The notes under the pieces were generated by a model that was given only the letters and a program-made list of their open reading frames with translations, was not told the DNA's origin and made no database searches. Positions 30,794 through 39,587 of a stretch of 39,647 bases of DNA are shown piece by piece. Every line of letters begins with the position of its first letter. The stretch's first letter is position 1. The translations under genes were made by a program, and so were the position numbers. This stretch comes from Bryobacterales bacterium (GTDB lineage: Bacteria; Acidobacteriota; Terriglobia; Bryobacterales; Bryobacteraceae), in contig PMUP01000069.1 of the NCBI GenBank assembly GCA_003166865.1, positions 1 to 39,647 of the forward strand, written 5' to 3'.

Positions 30794-32395
30794 TTAATGC
30801 CGCTGAGCGACCTGGAAATGGCTCAACGAGCTGGCATAACTCGATAGCCCCTTATACAGCGCTTCGGCCGTGCGCTGGCGATAGTCCTCGCGCCGCATGA
30901 TGCTCTCGTCGTGCGCGTTGCTGATGAACCCGATCTCAGCTAGCACCGAAGGCATCGAAGCTCCAATCAGCACTACAAACGGAGCCTTCTTGACGCCGCG
31001 ATCCTTGGACCGTGCATCGGCCGGCCGCGCCGATAAGGTGTAGAGCGCGGACTGCACCCGCGAGGCAAACTCGCGCGACTCCTCTACTTTGTCCTTGAGC
31101 GCGATCTTCTCCAGCAAGGCCTGCAGTTCATAGACGCTCATCTGTGAGCCGGCGTTTTCCCGCGCCGCCAGGTCCAGCGCGCTCTTCGAGGTGGTGAAGT
31201 TCAAATAGAACGTCTCCACGCCCGCGGCCGTGCGCAACGTGGAGGAATTCGCGTGGATCGACAGGAACAGGTCCGCCTTGGCTTCGTTCGCGATTTCGGT
31301 GCGCCGCTCCAGCGGAACAAACGTATCGTCGGAGCGCGTGTAGATCACCTCGCTCCCCATCTTTTCCTCGATCAAACGGCCCAACCGCTGCGCGACGTCC
31401 AACACCAGGTCCTTTTCGCGCAAACCCGCCGGTCCAACCGTGCCGGTATCGTGGCCGCCGTGTCCCGGATCCAGGACCACGCGCCCGACCTTGAGCCCCA
31501 ACACCCGAATCATCGAGCGCTCTCCTGAAGAGTTGCGCTTGGCCGGGAGAGCGGTCTCGGCCGGAGGAGCAGACGCGTTCCCAGCTGAACTGGTCACAAC
31601 CGGCAGTATCGGCTTCGCCAGCACGGCTGTGGAGGTGGGACCCGGCGGAACCGGCCCGGGAACCGGCCCGGGCTTGTAATTGAGAGCAATGCTGGCCGGC
31701 GGGGGCAAGGCGGCTGTTTTCGGCGCCAATTCCGGGGGCGGATCGAATGCGGCTTCTTGCGCCCGCACTGGCGCTGCGGAGGGTAGCGCTACCGGCGGAG
31801 GCGCGAACTGCCGATGCTCCACTGGTCGCGCCGCAGGCGTTGGCTCTACAAGCGCTGGCGTTTGGACCGGCACCGGAGGCGTTTTCACAGGTGCTTTTGT
31901 GGTTTCCGGGGCTCCGCCACCAGGCGCCCGCAGTGCGCCGCCCGGAGCCCGCAGTTCAATGATCAGCCGATCGGGATTTTCCAGGCGCGAAGTTGTAGCC
32001 TCCACCGCTGTCTCCAGGTCCAAAACCACGCGCGTGACGTTACGCTGCGGCTCGGCCACCCGGATTTGTTTGACAAACCGATCGGAGACGGGAATCACGG
32101 TCAGCGACTTATGCGTCAACGTGGGCTTGGTGCCGGCCAGATCGAAAAAGATCCGGTTTGGATTGTCCAGATGATCCGTCTTCACCTGAAAATCGCCGTC
32201 GGTTTGAATCGCGATGCGTGTCACTCCGCCCAGCGACCAAAACCGGACGGCAGTGACGTGGTGCGGCTCCGCAAGGTCAGCCGCGATCGCGCCGGTCATC
32301 CCCATTAACAATAGTGTCAATAGCAACAACGCGCCCGTACGCCGCCATGCGCCTGAGCATAGCTCCCCCTCCTGCTTCCGGGGGAGGTGTAGCAT
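30794..32395 (-). CDS. AmiC-type N-acetylmuramoyl-L-alanine amidase
   Basis: A 533-residue exported murein hydrolase that removes peptide stems from glycan strands. A signal peptide (about residues 16-39) is followed by an AMIN domain (about 45-160; VTAVRFW, NRIFFDLAG, VTRVVLDLE), a long Pro/Ala-rich linker (about 165-300), and an amidase_3 zinc domain with VVLDPGHGGHDTG, the Glu in AGLREKDLVLD, FLSIHANSS and VLAEIGFISN. AMIN domains target these enzymes to the septum or to the outer-membrane secretin region. ATG 32395 is preferred; the frame continues upstream into the lytic transglycosylase gene. It follows that gene with a seven-base gap, so the two hydrolases are probably made together. 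Confidence 0.93.
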   Translation of the reverse strand: MLHLPRKQEGELCSGAWRRTGALLLLTLLLMGMTGAIAADLAEPHHVTAVRFWSLGGVTRIAIQTDGDFQVKTDHLDNPNRIFFDLAGTKPTLTHKSLTVIPVSDRFVKQIRVAEPQRNVTRVVLDLETAVEATTSRLENPDRLIIELRAPGGALRAPGGGAPETTKAPVKTPPVPVQTPALVEPTPAARPVEHRQFAPPPVALPSAAPVRAQEAAFDPPPELAPKTAALPPPASIALNYKPGPVPGPVPPGPTSTAVLAKPILPVVTSSAGNASAPPAETALPAKRNSSGERSMIRVLGLKVGRVVLDPGHGGHDTGTVGPAGLREKDLVLDVAQRLGRLIEEKMGSEVIYTRSDDTFVPLERRTEIANEAKADLFLSIHANSSTLRTAAGVETFYLNFTTSKSALDLAARENAGSQMSVYELQALLEKIALKDKVEESREFASRVQSALYTLSARPADARSKDRGVKKAPFVVLIGASMPSVLAEIGFISNAHDESIMRREDYRQRTAEALYKGLSSYASSLSHFQVAQRH

Positions 32396-32402
32396 GGGCG
32401 TC

Positions 32403-33110
32403 TTACCGGGTTGCGATGTGCAGCTTGCCCTCTGGATCGACATACGCAAGAATGTGCCGCGGCGCCTCTTCAGCCGTCTTCGGCTCCTCGGCATTCTTCG
32501 CTTCGTTCTTGACCTGATTGTCCTTGACTTGGCCGTCCGTGCCGGCCGCGCGCTTTGCCTGGCCGTATTTCTTGCCTACTTTGGCGACGTAATCGATGGT
32601 CTCCGGGTACGGCGGTACGTCCCGGTACTTCGCTACTGCCTTTTCGCCCGCATTGTACGCCGCAATCGCCAGCCGGTCGTCCTGGAACGTATCCTGCAAT
32701 AGCTTGAGATAGCGAACACCCGCCTCGATGTTCTGCTTGGGATCGAAGCTGTCCGTCACGCCGAACCGCTGCGCGGTGGCGGGCATCAGTTGCATCAGCC
32801 CCTGCGCGCCTTTGGGTGAAACCGCCAACGGATTGTAGTTGCTTTCCACTTGGATCACTGAATCCACCAGCATTGGATTCACGTCGAAATTTTTCGCCGC
32901 ATCGGCGATCAGTCCGCGAACGTCGGGATTCGTCTCCCGGGTTCTGGTTGCATCCGGATTGGTTGCGGCCACCAGGTTCCTTACAAGTTTGCCCGTGCGT
33001 GTGTCCACTTTAACCACCCACACCCCACGTAGCTCGCTGGCTTTGACGTCTGCCGTTGCCACCGTTCCTAAAACCAAAGCCGCTATAACAAGTTCCAAAC
33101 AAAATCGCAT
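32403..33110 (-). CDS. Lytic transglycosylase, SLT domain
   Basis: A 235-residue exported protein with the SLT lysozyme-like fold, which cuts murein glycan chains to 1,6-anhydro products. The signal peptide is residues 1-20; the catalytic Glu89 lies in DSVIQVESNYNPLAVS, followed by PKGAQGLMQLMPATAQRFGV and AIAAYNAGEKAV. A charged Lys/Glu/Ala-rich tail (about 175-220) and a short C-terminal strand (HILAYVDPEGKLHIA) complete it. It heads a two-gene unit with the amidase gene just downstream, which suggests concerted cell-wall remodelling. The gap to the divergent mobA gene is 122 bases. Confidence 0.92.
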   Translation of the reverse strand: MRFCLELVIAALVLGTVATADVKASELRGVWVVKVDTRTGKLVRNLVAATNPDATRTRETNPDVRGLIADAAKNFDVNPMLVDSVIQVESNYNPLAVSPKGAQGLMQLMPATAQRFGVTDSFDPKQNIEAGVRYLKLLQDTFQDDRLAIAAYNAGEKAVAKYRDVPPYPETIDYVAKVGKKYGQAKRAAGTDGQVKDNQVKNEAKNAEEPKTAEEAPRHILAYVDPEGKLHIATR

Positions 33111-33220
33111 CCGTTTGTTCTATCCGATTATAACCGGATTGCCTCCATCCGCAAGTCTTTCGTTCTTTCGTGCGCCGGCGGTCTTTTCTGCGTCGGAAGG
33201 TTGCATGGCGATGCTAATGC

Positions 33221-33226
33221 TATTAT
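33221..33226 (+). promoter_or_regulatory. -10 hexamer six bases before mobA
   Basis: TATTAT at 33221-33226 is separated by exactly six bases from the ATG at 33233. The same spacing occurs at argD (TATCAT, 37760-37765, ATG 37772) and brnT (TAAGAT, 19303-19308, GTG 19315). Transcription would start at the start codon, so these mRNAs may be leaderless. None of the three has a clear ribosome site. Confidence 0.4.
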
Positions 33227-33232
33227 TCTCTC

Positions 33233-33817
33233 ATGCAAGCCTCCGGGTTTGTGCTGGCGGGCGGCGGAAGCACGCGCATGGGCCGGAACAAGGCGCTGCT
33301 GCCCTTTCGCGGAATGACCCTGGTGGAGCACGTTGCCGGAATGGTCCGCCAGGCAGCCGGCTCGGTGACGCTGATCGGCGATCCCGTCCAACTCGCTCAC
33401 CTCGGCTTGCCCGTCGTTCCCGATAAACTGCCGGCCTCGGGTCCGGCTAGCGGGATCTACACCGCTTTGACCATCACATCCAGCGACTGGAATCTGATCG
33501 CCGGTTGCGACATGCCCGCCATCACGTCCGGCATCCTGCTCAACCTGCTGCGCCGCGCGGCTGTGACGTCCGCTGATTGCGTTGCGGCCGCCGGACCGGA
33601 TGGCGAGCCTGAGCCCTTGTGTGCGGTCTACCATCGGCGCTGCCTGGCTGCCGTGGATCGAGCGATTCGGGAAAGCCGATTGAAAATGAAGCACTTATTG
33701 GCGGAACTCGGCACGGAAACGCTGCCCGTTGACCCGTCCGCCCTGGCCAACGTCAATACCCCCGCCGAATGGGCCGAATTCGAGGCGAAGCTGCCATTCG
33801 AGGCGAAGCTCCCATGA
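33233..33817 (+). CDS. mobA: Molybdenum cofactor guanylyltransferase
   Basis: A 194-residue nucleotidyltransferase that attaches GMP to molybdopterin. The nucleotide-binding motif GFVLAGGGSTRMGRNKALLP, VVPDKLPASGPASGI, and the metal-binding LIAGCDMPAI are typical of MobA. The last twelve residues are a tandem duplicate (FEAKLP twice) encoded by two 18-base repeats at 33779-33796 and 33797-33814 with one mismatch. The stop overlaps the ATG of the ABC ATPase by four bases, so the two are coupled even though their functions differ. MobA makes the bis-MGD form of the cofactor used by DMSO-reductase-family enzymes; no such enzyme is in this window. Confidence 0.9.
   Translation: MQASGFVLAGGGSTRMGRNKALLPFRGMTLVEHVAGMVRQAAGSVTLIGDPVQLAHLGLPVVPDKLPASGPASGIYTALTITSSDWNLIAGCDMPAITSGILLNLLRRAAVTSADCVAAAGPDGEPEPLCAVYHRRCLAAVDRAIRESRLKMKHLLAELGTETLPVDPSALANVNTPAEWAEFEAKLPFEAKLP
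33779..33814 (+). repeat. 18-base tandem duplication at the mobA 3' end
   Basis: TTCGAGGCGAAGCTGCCA (33779-33796) is followed directly by TTCGAGGCGAAGCTCCCA (33797-33814). The second unit ends in the A of the downstream ATG, so the duplication adds six residues to MobA and defines the overlap with the ABC gene. Confidence 0.8.
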
Positions 33818-34581
33818 CTGACAAGCTCAACTACATCGAGTTTCGTCATGTGTATAAGACGTTCGATCGCCCCGTTTTAGTCGATGCCAGCTTTTACGCG
33901 GCTGCGGGCGAAACGCTGGCCATCATCGGGCGGAGCGGCGTGGGCAAGTCCGTCAGCCTGGGTCACATCATGGGCTTTATCAAGCCCGACCAGGGCCAGA
34001 TCTTTGTCGCCTATCAGGACATCACCGCCTACGCGGAAGCCGAGCTGCGGGAAATCCGCAAGAAGGTCACCATGGTGTTTCAGAGCGGCGCGTTGTTCGA
34101 CTCGCTGACCGTCGGCGAAAACATTCTGTTCTCGCTCGAGCTCCGCAGCGACTACGACGAGCACAATAAGGAAGACGTCGTCGACGGGCTGCTCTCCATG
34201 GTGGACATGCTGCAATTCAAGGACGCCTATCCGGCCGACCTCTCCACTGGATACAAACGCGCCGTCGCGATCGCTCGCGCTTTGGCGGCCCAGCCCGAGT
34301 GCATCCTCTATGACGAGCCCACCACCATGGTGGATCCCATCATGTCGAATACCCTGAGCGAGCTCATGCTCAAATTGAAGCGCGAGCTCAGGCTGACCGC
34401 GGTGGTGGTGACGCACGACCTGAATCTGATGCGCAAAGTGGCCGATAGCGTGGTGGTCCTGTACAAAGGACAGGCGATTTACTTCGGGCCGGTGGCCGAT
34501 TTAGACAAGTCCGATCATCCGCATATCCGCGCGTTTCTCGCGATGGACCGCGTGGAACTAGTGACGGGCGGCGTCGAGTAG
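33814..34581 (+). CDS. MlaF-like ABC transporter ATPase
   Basis: A 255-residue ATPase of the MlaF/Ttg2A type, associated with lipid transport between membranes. Walker A is GRSGVGKS (39-46), the Q-loop region reads KVTMVFQSGALFDSLTVGEN, the signature is LSTGYKRA instead of LSGGxxRR, and Walker B is CILYDEPTTMVDP; the H-loop is VVVTHDLN. The FQSGALFDSLTV stretch strongly favours MlaF over generic importers. No permease (MlaE) or MCE protein lies beside it, so partners must be encoded elsewhere. The ATG at 33814 overlaps the mobA stop; an in-frame upstream start at 33769 would be inside mobA. Confidence 0.85.
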   Translation: MTDKLNYIEFRHVYKTFDRPVLVDASFYAAAGETLAIIGRSGVGKSVSLGHIMGFIKPDQGQIFVAYQDITAYAEAELREIRKKVTMVFQSGALFDSLTVGENILFSLELRSDYDEHNKEDVVDGLLSMVDMLQFKDAYPADLSTGYKRAVAIARALAAQPECILYDEPTTMVDPIMSNTLSELMLKLKRELRLTAVVVTHDLNLMRKVADSVVVLYKGQAIYFGPVADLDKSDHPHIRAFLAMDRVELVTGGVE

Positions 34582-34599
34582 TGCAACGATCGCTCCACA

Positions 34600-34634
34600 A
34601 CGGTTACGGCTCCGATGACGGTCAAGGCTCCGAT
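34600..34634 (+). repeat. 17-base direct repeat spanning the msrB stop codon
   Basis: ACGGTTACGGCTCCGAT (34600-34616) and ACGGTCAAGGCTCCGAT (34618-34634) are separated by one base and differ at two positions. The second unit encodes the end of msrB including its stop (minus strand TGA at 34622-34624). It lies in the 40-base gap between two convergent genes. Confidence 0.7.
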
Positions 34635-35023
34635 TTCTTTTCGAAATCCAGCGCCGCCGAATTCATGCAGTAGCGCTGATGCGTCGGCCGGGGCCCGTCG
34701 TCGAACAGGTGGCCCAGGTGCGCGTCGCACTTCGCGCACAGCACTTCCACGCGCCGCATGCCGTGGCTGGCGTCGGTCTCGGTCTTGATGCTTCCGGGGC
34801 CGATGGGCGACCAGAAGCTCGGCCAGCCAGTCCCCGAATCGTATTTCGATTCGGACTTGAACAAGGGTGTCCCGCAGCAGACGCAGCGATAGACGCCGGG
34901 ATCGTGATTGTCCCAGTACTTGCCCGTGAACGCGGGCTCCGTGCCCTTGTGCCGCGTTACGGCGTATTGATCGGGCGTCAATTGCTTGCGCCACTCTTCA
35001 TCGGTTTTCTTGATTTCCGCCAT
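34622..35023 (-). CDS. msrB: Peptide-methionine (R)-S-oxide reductase
   Basis: A 133-residue methionine sulfoxide reductase B, which repairs R-methionine sulfoxide in oxidised proteins. The family pattern is intact: CVCC (47-50) and CAKC (96-99) as the zinc site, SGTGWPSF, HGMRRVEVLC, GHLFDDGP, and the catalytic Cys119 in QRYCMNSAALDF. No signal peptide is visible, so it should be cytoplasmic. ATG 35023 is preferred to the GTG/TTG starts just before it. It begins six bases after the stop of the PIN toxin gene, so the toxin-antitoxin pair and msrB can share a transcript. Confidence 0.94.
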   Translation of the reverse strand: MAEIKKTDEEWRKQLTPDQYAVTRHKGTEPAFTGKYWDNHDPGVYRCVCCGTPLFKSESKYDSGTGWPSFWSPIGPGSIKTETDASHGMRRVEVLCAKCDAHLGHLFDDGPRPTHQRYCMNSAALDFEKKSEP

Positions 35024-35028
35024 ATTCG

Positions 35029-35406
35029 TCACCAAATGGATCGCCGGTAATGCCGGCGAATTCGTTCATCTCTTGTGATAAGCGACGCGTCGTTAACGCG
35101 AGCTTGGGCCACGATCAGACGGTCAAACGGGTCGCGCGTCCAAGCCTGATCCAGAGCATGTTCAACAACAGATGCAAACGGGAGCCGGCACACCGCCAAG
35201 CCGATCTCCGCCGACAGACGCTCTATCACTTTCAGAGCCGTCGTCTTGGCCCTCTTAATCTCGTGGAGCAACTGGAGCTCAAGCACTACTGCGGGCGATA
35301 CCAGGATCTCCTCCGCTTCCCGAATTCCTGCAGCTGCGGTTTTACTCAGCTTGTCGGTCTCGCCGCCAAAAAGCCACACCACGACGCAGGTATCGAGGTA
35401 CGTCAC
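35029..35406 (-). CDS. VapC-type PIN-domain toxin
   Basis: A 125-residue PIN-domain ribonuclease of the VapC type. The PIN acidic residues are Asp5 (TYLDTCVVVWLF), the Glu in VLELQLLHEI, and the Asp residues in RDPFDRLIVAQA and LITRDERI. The start is GTG 35406, overlapping the antitoxin stop by four bases. The MsrB gene begins six bases after its stop. It would act on tRNA or other RNA when not bound by the antitoxin. Confidence 0.88.
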   Translation of the reverse strand: MTYLDTCVVVWLFGGETDKLSKTAAAGIREAEEILVSPAVVLELQLLHEIKRAKTTALKVIERLSAEIGLAVCRLPFASVVEHALDQAWTRDPFDRLIVAQARVNDASLITRDERIRRHYRRSIW

Positions 35407-35630
35407 TTCAGTTCGTTCCACTCCTTAAGCCAGTCGATGCGGAGAACATCATCCGAGTCACCCACGAAGTAGTCCCGCTTTTTCAAGCGGCTGAGCTTGT
35501 CTGGCTTGGAATCGGGAACAATTCTGAGAATACGTCCCTTGCGCACCACCTCAACGGGGACGCCTGTCTTGAGAGTCTCGTCAAGAATGTTATAGATGTC
35601 CGACCGGAGTTTAGAGGCAGTCATTTTCAT
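35403..35630 (-). CDS. Phd/YefM-type antitoxin
   Basis: A 75-residue antitoxin with MTASKLRSDIYNILDETLKT, then VVRKGRILRIVP, the pattern of Phd/YefM-like DNA-binding antitoxins. It should neutralise the overlapping PIN toxin and repress the operon. ATG 35630 is preceded by GGATAGGG. Two copies of ACGTACG lie 22 bases apart just upstream (35649-35655 and 35671-35677), a likely operator. The C-terminal part (DYFVGDSDDVLRIDWLKEW) is the toxin-binding tail. Confidence 0.85.
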   Translation of the reverse strand: MKMTASKLRSDIYNILDETLKTGVPVEVVRKGRILRIVPDSKPDKLSRLKKRDYFVGDSDDVLRIDWLKEWNELK

Positions 35631-35647
35631 AACCCTATCCTACCACG

Positions 35648-35678
35648 AACGTACGATTAGCACCTGAAGGACGTACGT

Positions 35679-35679
<1 letters not shown>
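35648..35679. promoter_or_regulatory. Candidate antitoxin operator with two ACGTACG sites
   Basis: GACGTACGTC (35670-35679) is a perfect ten-base palindrome, and AACGTACGAT (35648-35657) carries the same core. The cores are 22 bases apart, about two turns of the helix, placing both on one face of the DNA upstream of the antitoxin gene. The palindrome touches the thiC stop codon. Confidence 0.5.
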
Positions 35680-37379
<1,700 letters not shown>

Positions 37380-37383
<4 letters not shown>

Positions 37384-37672
37384 TGTTCCAACTCCTTCTT
37401 GCGCTTCCGCGCCAATGCCAAGTCATTATCCGGCGTCGTGCGCTCGGGACGCGAAAAAACCGCTCCCTGACGGTCACGGCTCAGAATCCCAAAACCGAGC
37501 CGCGCGCCAGCAGTACACTCGGAGACGACCGGAGGTCGTGCACGGGAGAACATTGACTCGAAGAAGACCGGACGGGTGGCGCGTTAGCAAGCCACTCCCG
37601 TACAGGCTCGCTTCCCGGCTGCGAGCAATAGAAAATCAGCGGGATTTTTTGTGGCTCGGAGTCTTCCGCCAC
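37380..37672 (-). pseudogene. HigB-like toxin gene interrupted by an intergenic repeat
   Basis: The frame from GTG 37672 begins AEDSEPQKIPLIFYCSQPGS followed by EPVREWLANAPP, which is the start of a Gp49/HigB-type RelE-fold toxin. The similarity then ends. About 130 bases later the minus strand encodes TPDNDLALARKRKKELEQ and a TGA that overlaps the antitoxin ATG, which is the normal end of such a toxin. The two pieces are out of frame with each other (293 bases in total, not a multiple of three), and the middle of the toxin is missing. Between them lies a copy of the repeat seen at 10337-10360. The gene should be inactive. Confidence 0.75.
37460..37504 (-). repeat. Intergenic repeat copy 2, inside the broken higB gene
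   Basis: On the minus strand, GAGCCGTGACCGTCAGGGAG followed by CGG (37460-37482) matches repeat copy 1 at 10337-10360. On the plus strand, AAAACCGAGCCGCG at 37491-37504 is identical to 14 bases of copy 1, so two inverted parts face each other and can form a CGGCTC/GAGCCG stem. Confidence 0.6.
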
Positions 37673-37682
37673 CCTGCACCTT

Positions 37683-37697
37683 ATATAGTACTACTGT
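37683..37697 (-). promoter_or_regulatory. Promoter of the former higBA operon
   Basis: On the minus strand, TTTTAAGGTACAGTAGTACT is followed by ATATAAGG. TATATA is a good -10 hexamer, and GTAC-AGTA-GTAC just upstream is an imperfect palindrome suitable for the HigA-like antitoxin. The GTG of the broken toxin gene lies about 11 bases downstream. Confidence 0.45.
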
Positions 37698-37771
37698 ACC
37701 TTAAAATGTGCGTCGCCCACCGGGCGCATCTCCAAACCGGGTTGCCCTGAGTCCCGCGTTATCATGATGCT

Positions 37772-39049
37772 ATGTCCACCGCTTCTCCGGTCCCCGTTTT
37801 ACCGGGCAATGACGAAACCGGCGCTCTCGACCGCGTGCGCGCACTGGAGAGCGAGTATTTGCTCCAGACTTACGCCCGCTATCCGCTGGTTCTCGATCGC
37901 GGCAAGGGCTGCTACGTTTTCGATCCCTCCGGCAAGCGCTATCTGGATTTCATCACCGGCATCGGCGTCAACGCATTGGGCCACGCGCACCCGCGACTGG
38001 TGAAAGTGATCCGCGAGCAGGCCGGACGCCTGCTGCACTCTTCGAATTTGTATTACAACGCGTACCAAGGTCCGCTCGCCGAGCGCCTGGCCAAAGCCAG
38101 CGGTCTCCAGCGTACGTTCTTCTGTAACTCCGGTGCCGAGTCCATGGAAGGCGCACTCAAAATGGTGCGCGCGCACGGCCGTAAGATCCATCCCGACAAG
38201 TACGAAACCGTTGCGCTGCATAATTCCTTCCACGGCCGCACGTTCGGCGCGCTGTCGATCACCGGGCAAGAAAAATACCGTCTGGATTTCGAGCCGCTCC
38301 TTCCCGGTGCACGCTTCGTTCCGCCCAACGACGAGGTAGCTCTCGAGCAAGTGGTCAGCGATCGCACGGCCGGCATCGTCATTGAATTGATCCAGGGCGA
38401 GGGCGGCATCTTCCCGATGTCCACCGAGTACGTCCGCAAGGCTCGCGAGCTGGCCGACCGATACGACGCGCTGCTGGTCTTCGACGAAATCCAATGCGGC
38501 GTCGGCCGCGTGGGCAGGCACTTCGCCTATCAGCTCTCCGACCCCATCGTGCTTCCCGATGTCATGGTAGCTGCGAAGCCGCTGGCCTGCGGCATCCCCT
38601 TGGGCGTCATTATCGCCAATGAGCGAGCCGCAAAATCGATCGGCCCCGGCATGCACGGCTCAACCTTCGGCGGCGGACCGCTGGCTTGCCGCGTCGCCAT
38701 CGAGTTCATGGATATTCTCGACGGACTTCTGCCTCACATCGAAAACATGGGCCGCTACTTCCGCGCGCAATTGCACGACCTCCAGCGGAAGTTTTCCTTC
38801 ATCCGCGAGGTCCGCGGCCAAGGCCTCATGATCGGCGTCGAATTGAGCTTTCCCGGCAAGCAGCTGGTCCTCGATGCCATCGAGCAGGGGCTGCTCATCA
38901 ATTGCACGCACGACACCGTGCTGCGCTTCTTGCCGCCATACATCGCGACCGAGAAGGAGATCGACCGCGCGGTCGGGATTCTCAAGCGCGTGTTCAAGCT
39001 TGCGTCCAAACGCGCCGATGTCCACCCGGGCGATGTCCACCAGAATTGA
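37772..39049 (+). CDS. argD: Class III aminotransferase, acetylornithine aminotransferase type
   Basis: A 425-residue PLP enzyme of the class III group. Catalytic Lys269 lies in VMVAAKPLACGIPLG and Asp238 in LLVFDEIQCGVGRVGRH; SGAESMEGALKMVRAH, HNSFHGRTFGALS and GSTFGGGPLACRVA are also typical. The closest functional group is acetylornithine aminotransferase (arginine synthesis), but 4-aminobutyrate, diaminobutyrate and ornithine transaminases share most of these motifs, so the substrate is not certain. No other arginine gene is nearby. ATG 37772 follows a TATCAT hexamer by six bases, so the mRNA may be leaderless. The 3' end overlaps the methyltransferase start by 17 bases. Confidence 0.88.
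   Translation: MSTASPVPVLPGNDETGALDRVRALESEYLLQTYARYPLVLDRGKGCYVFDPSGKRYLDFITGIGVNALGHAHPRLVKVIREQAGRLLHSSNLYYNAYQGPLAERLAKASGLQRTFFCNSGAESMEGALKMVRAHGRKIHPDKYETVALHNSFHGRTFGALSITGQEKYRLDFEPLLPGARFVPPNDEVALEQVVSDRTAGIVIELIQGEGGIFPMSTEYVRKARELADRYDALLVFDEIQCGVGRVGRHFAYQLSDPIVLPDVMVAAKPLACGIPLGVIIANERAAKSIGPGMHGSTFGGGPLACRVAIEFMDILDGLLPHIENMGRYFRAQLHDLQRKFSFIREVRGQGLMIGVELSFPGKQLVLDAIEQGLLINCTHDTVLRFLPPYIATEKEIDRAVGILKRVFKLASKRADVHPGDVHQN
39016..39041 (+). repeat. 11-base direct repeat giving two start codons
   Basis: CGATGTCCACC occurs at 39016-39026 and again at 39031-39041 (period 15). Each copy carries an ATG in the frame of the methyltransferase, at 39018 and 39033. The repeat is within the last codons of the aminotransferase gene. 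Confidence 0.75.
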
Positions 39050-39587
39050 AGAGTGGGACCAACGTTATCGCACCGGCCAGCAAGTTTTTGAGACGCCCGC
39101 GCCGTTGGTGGTTCAGTTCGCGGGTGGCCTCGCTCCTGGCTCGGCGCTCGACCTGGCTTCCGGACCCGGCCGCAATGCCATCTATCTCGCCGAGCGCGGC
39201 TGGATCGTCACTGCCGTGGACGGTTCGTCCATTGCCATTGAGCTGCTGCGCGCAAGTAACCCGTCCATCGACGCGCGCGTGGCCGATCTAGAAAGCGATG
39301 GATTCGCTATCGCGATCGAGGCCTTTGATCTGGTTCTCTCCTGCTACTATTTCCAGCGCAGTTTGATTCCGCGGGTGAAGTCGGCGCTGCGGCCGGGCGG
39401 CCTGCTCATCATGATTGTGCATCTAGCCGGCGCCGATCAGCCGCAAGGCACACCCACGCGCGCCTGCCCTGATGAGTTACGTGCGTTCTTCTCGGACTGG
39501 GCGATCATGCATTACCGTGAGGGCGAGCCCGGCGAATCCGGCCATCGGCACGCTGTAGCCGAGCTGGTGGCGAAGAAGCCCCATTAG
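39033..39587 (+). CDS. SAM-dependent class I methyltransferase
   Basis: A 184-residue Rossmann-fold methyltransferase resembling the TehB/thiol-methyltransferase group. It starts EEWDQRYRTGQQVFETPAP; the SAM-binding motif I is ALDLASGPGRNAIYLA (about 38-54), followed by VTAVDGSSIAIELL, the acidic DLVLSCYYFQ and LRPGGLLIMIVH. No membrane segment or signal peptide is present. Substrate is unknown. It overlaps argD in a different frame by 17 bases, so it is translated after or with it. ATG 39018 would add five residues (MSTRA). Confidence 0.85.
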   Translation: MSTRIEEWDQRYRTGQQVFETPAPLVVQFAGGLAPGSALDLASGPGRNAIYLAERGWIVTAVDGSSIAIELLRASNPSIDARVADLESDGFAIAIEAFDLVLSCYYFQRSLIPRVKSALRPGGLLIMIVHLAGADQPQGTPTRACPDELRAFFSDWAIMHYREGEPGESGHRHAVAELVAKKPH

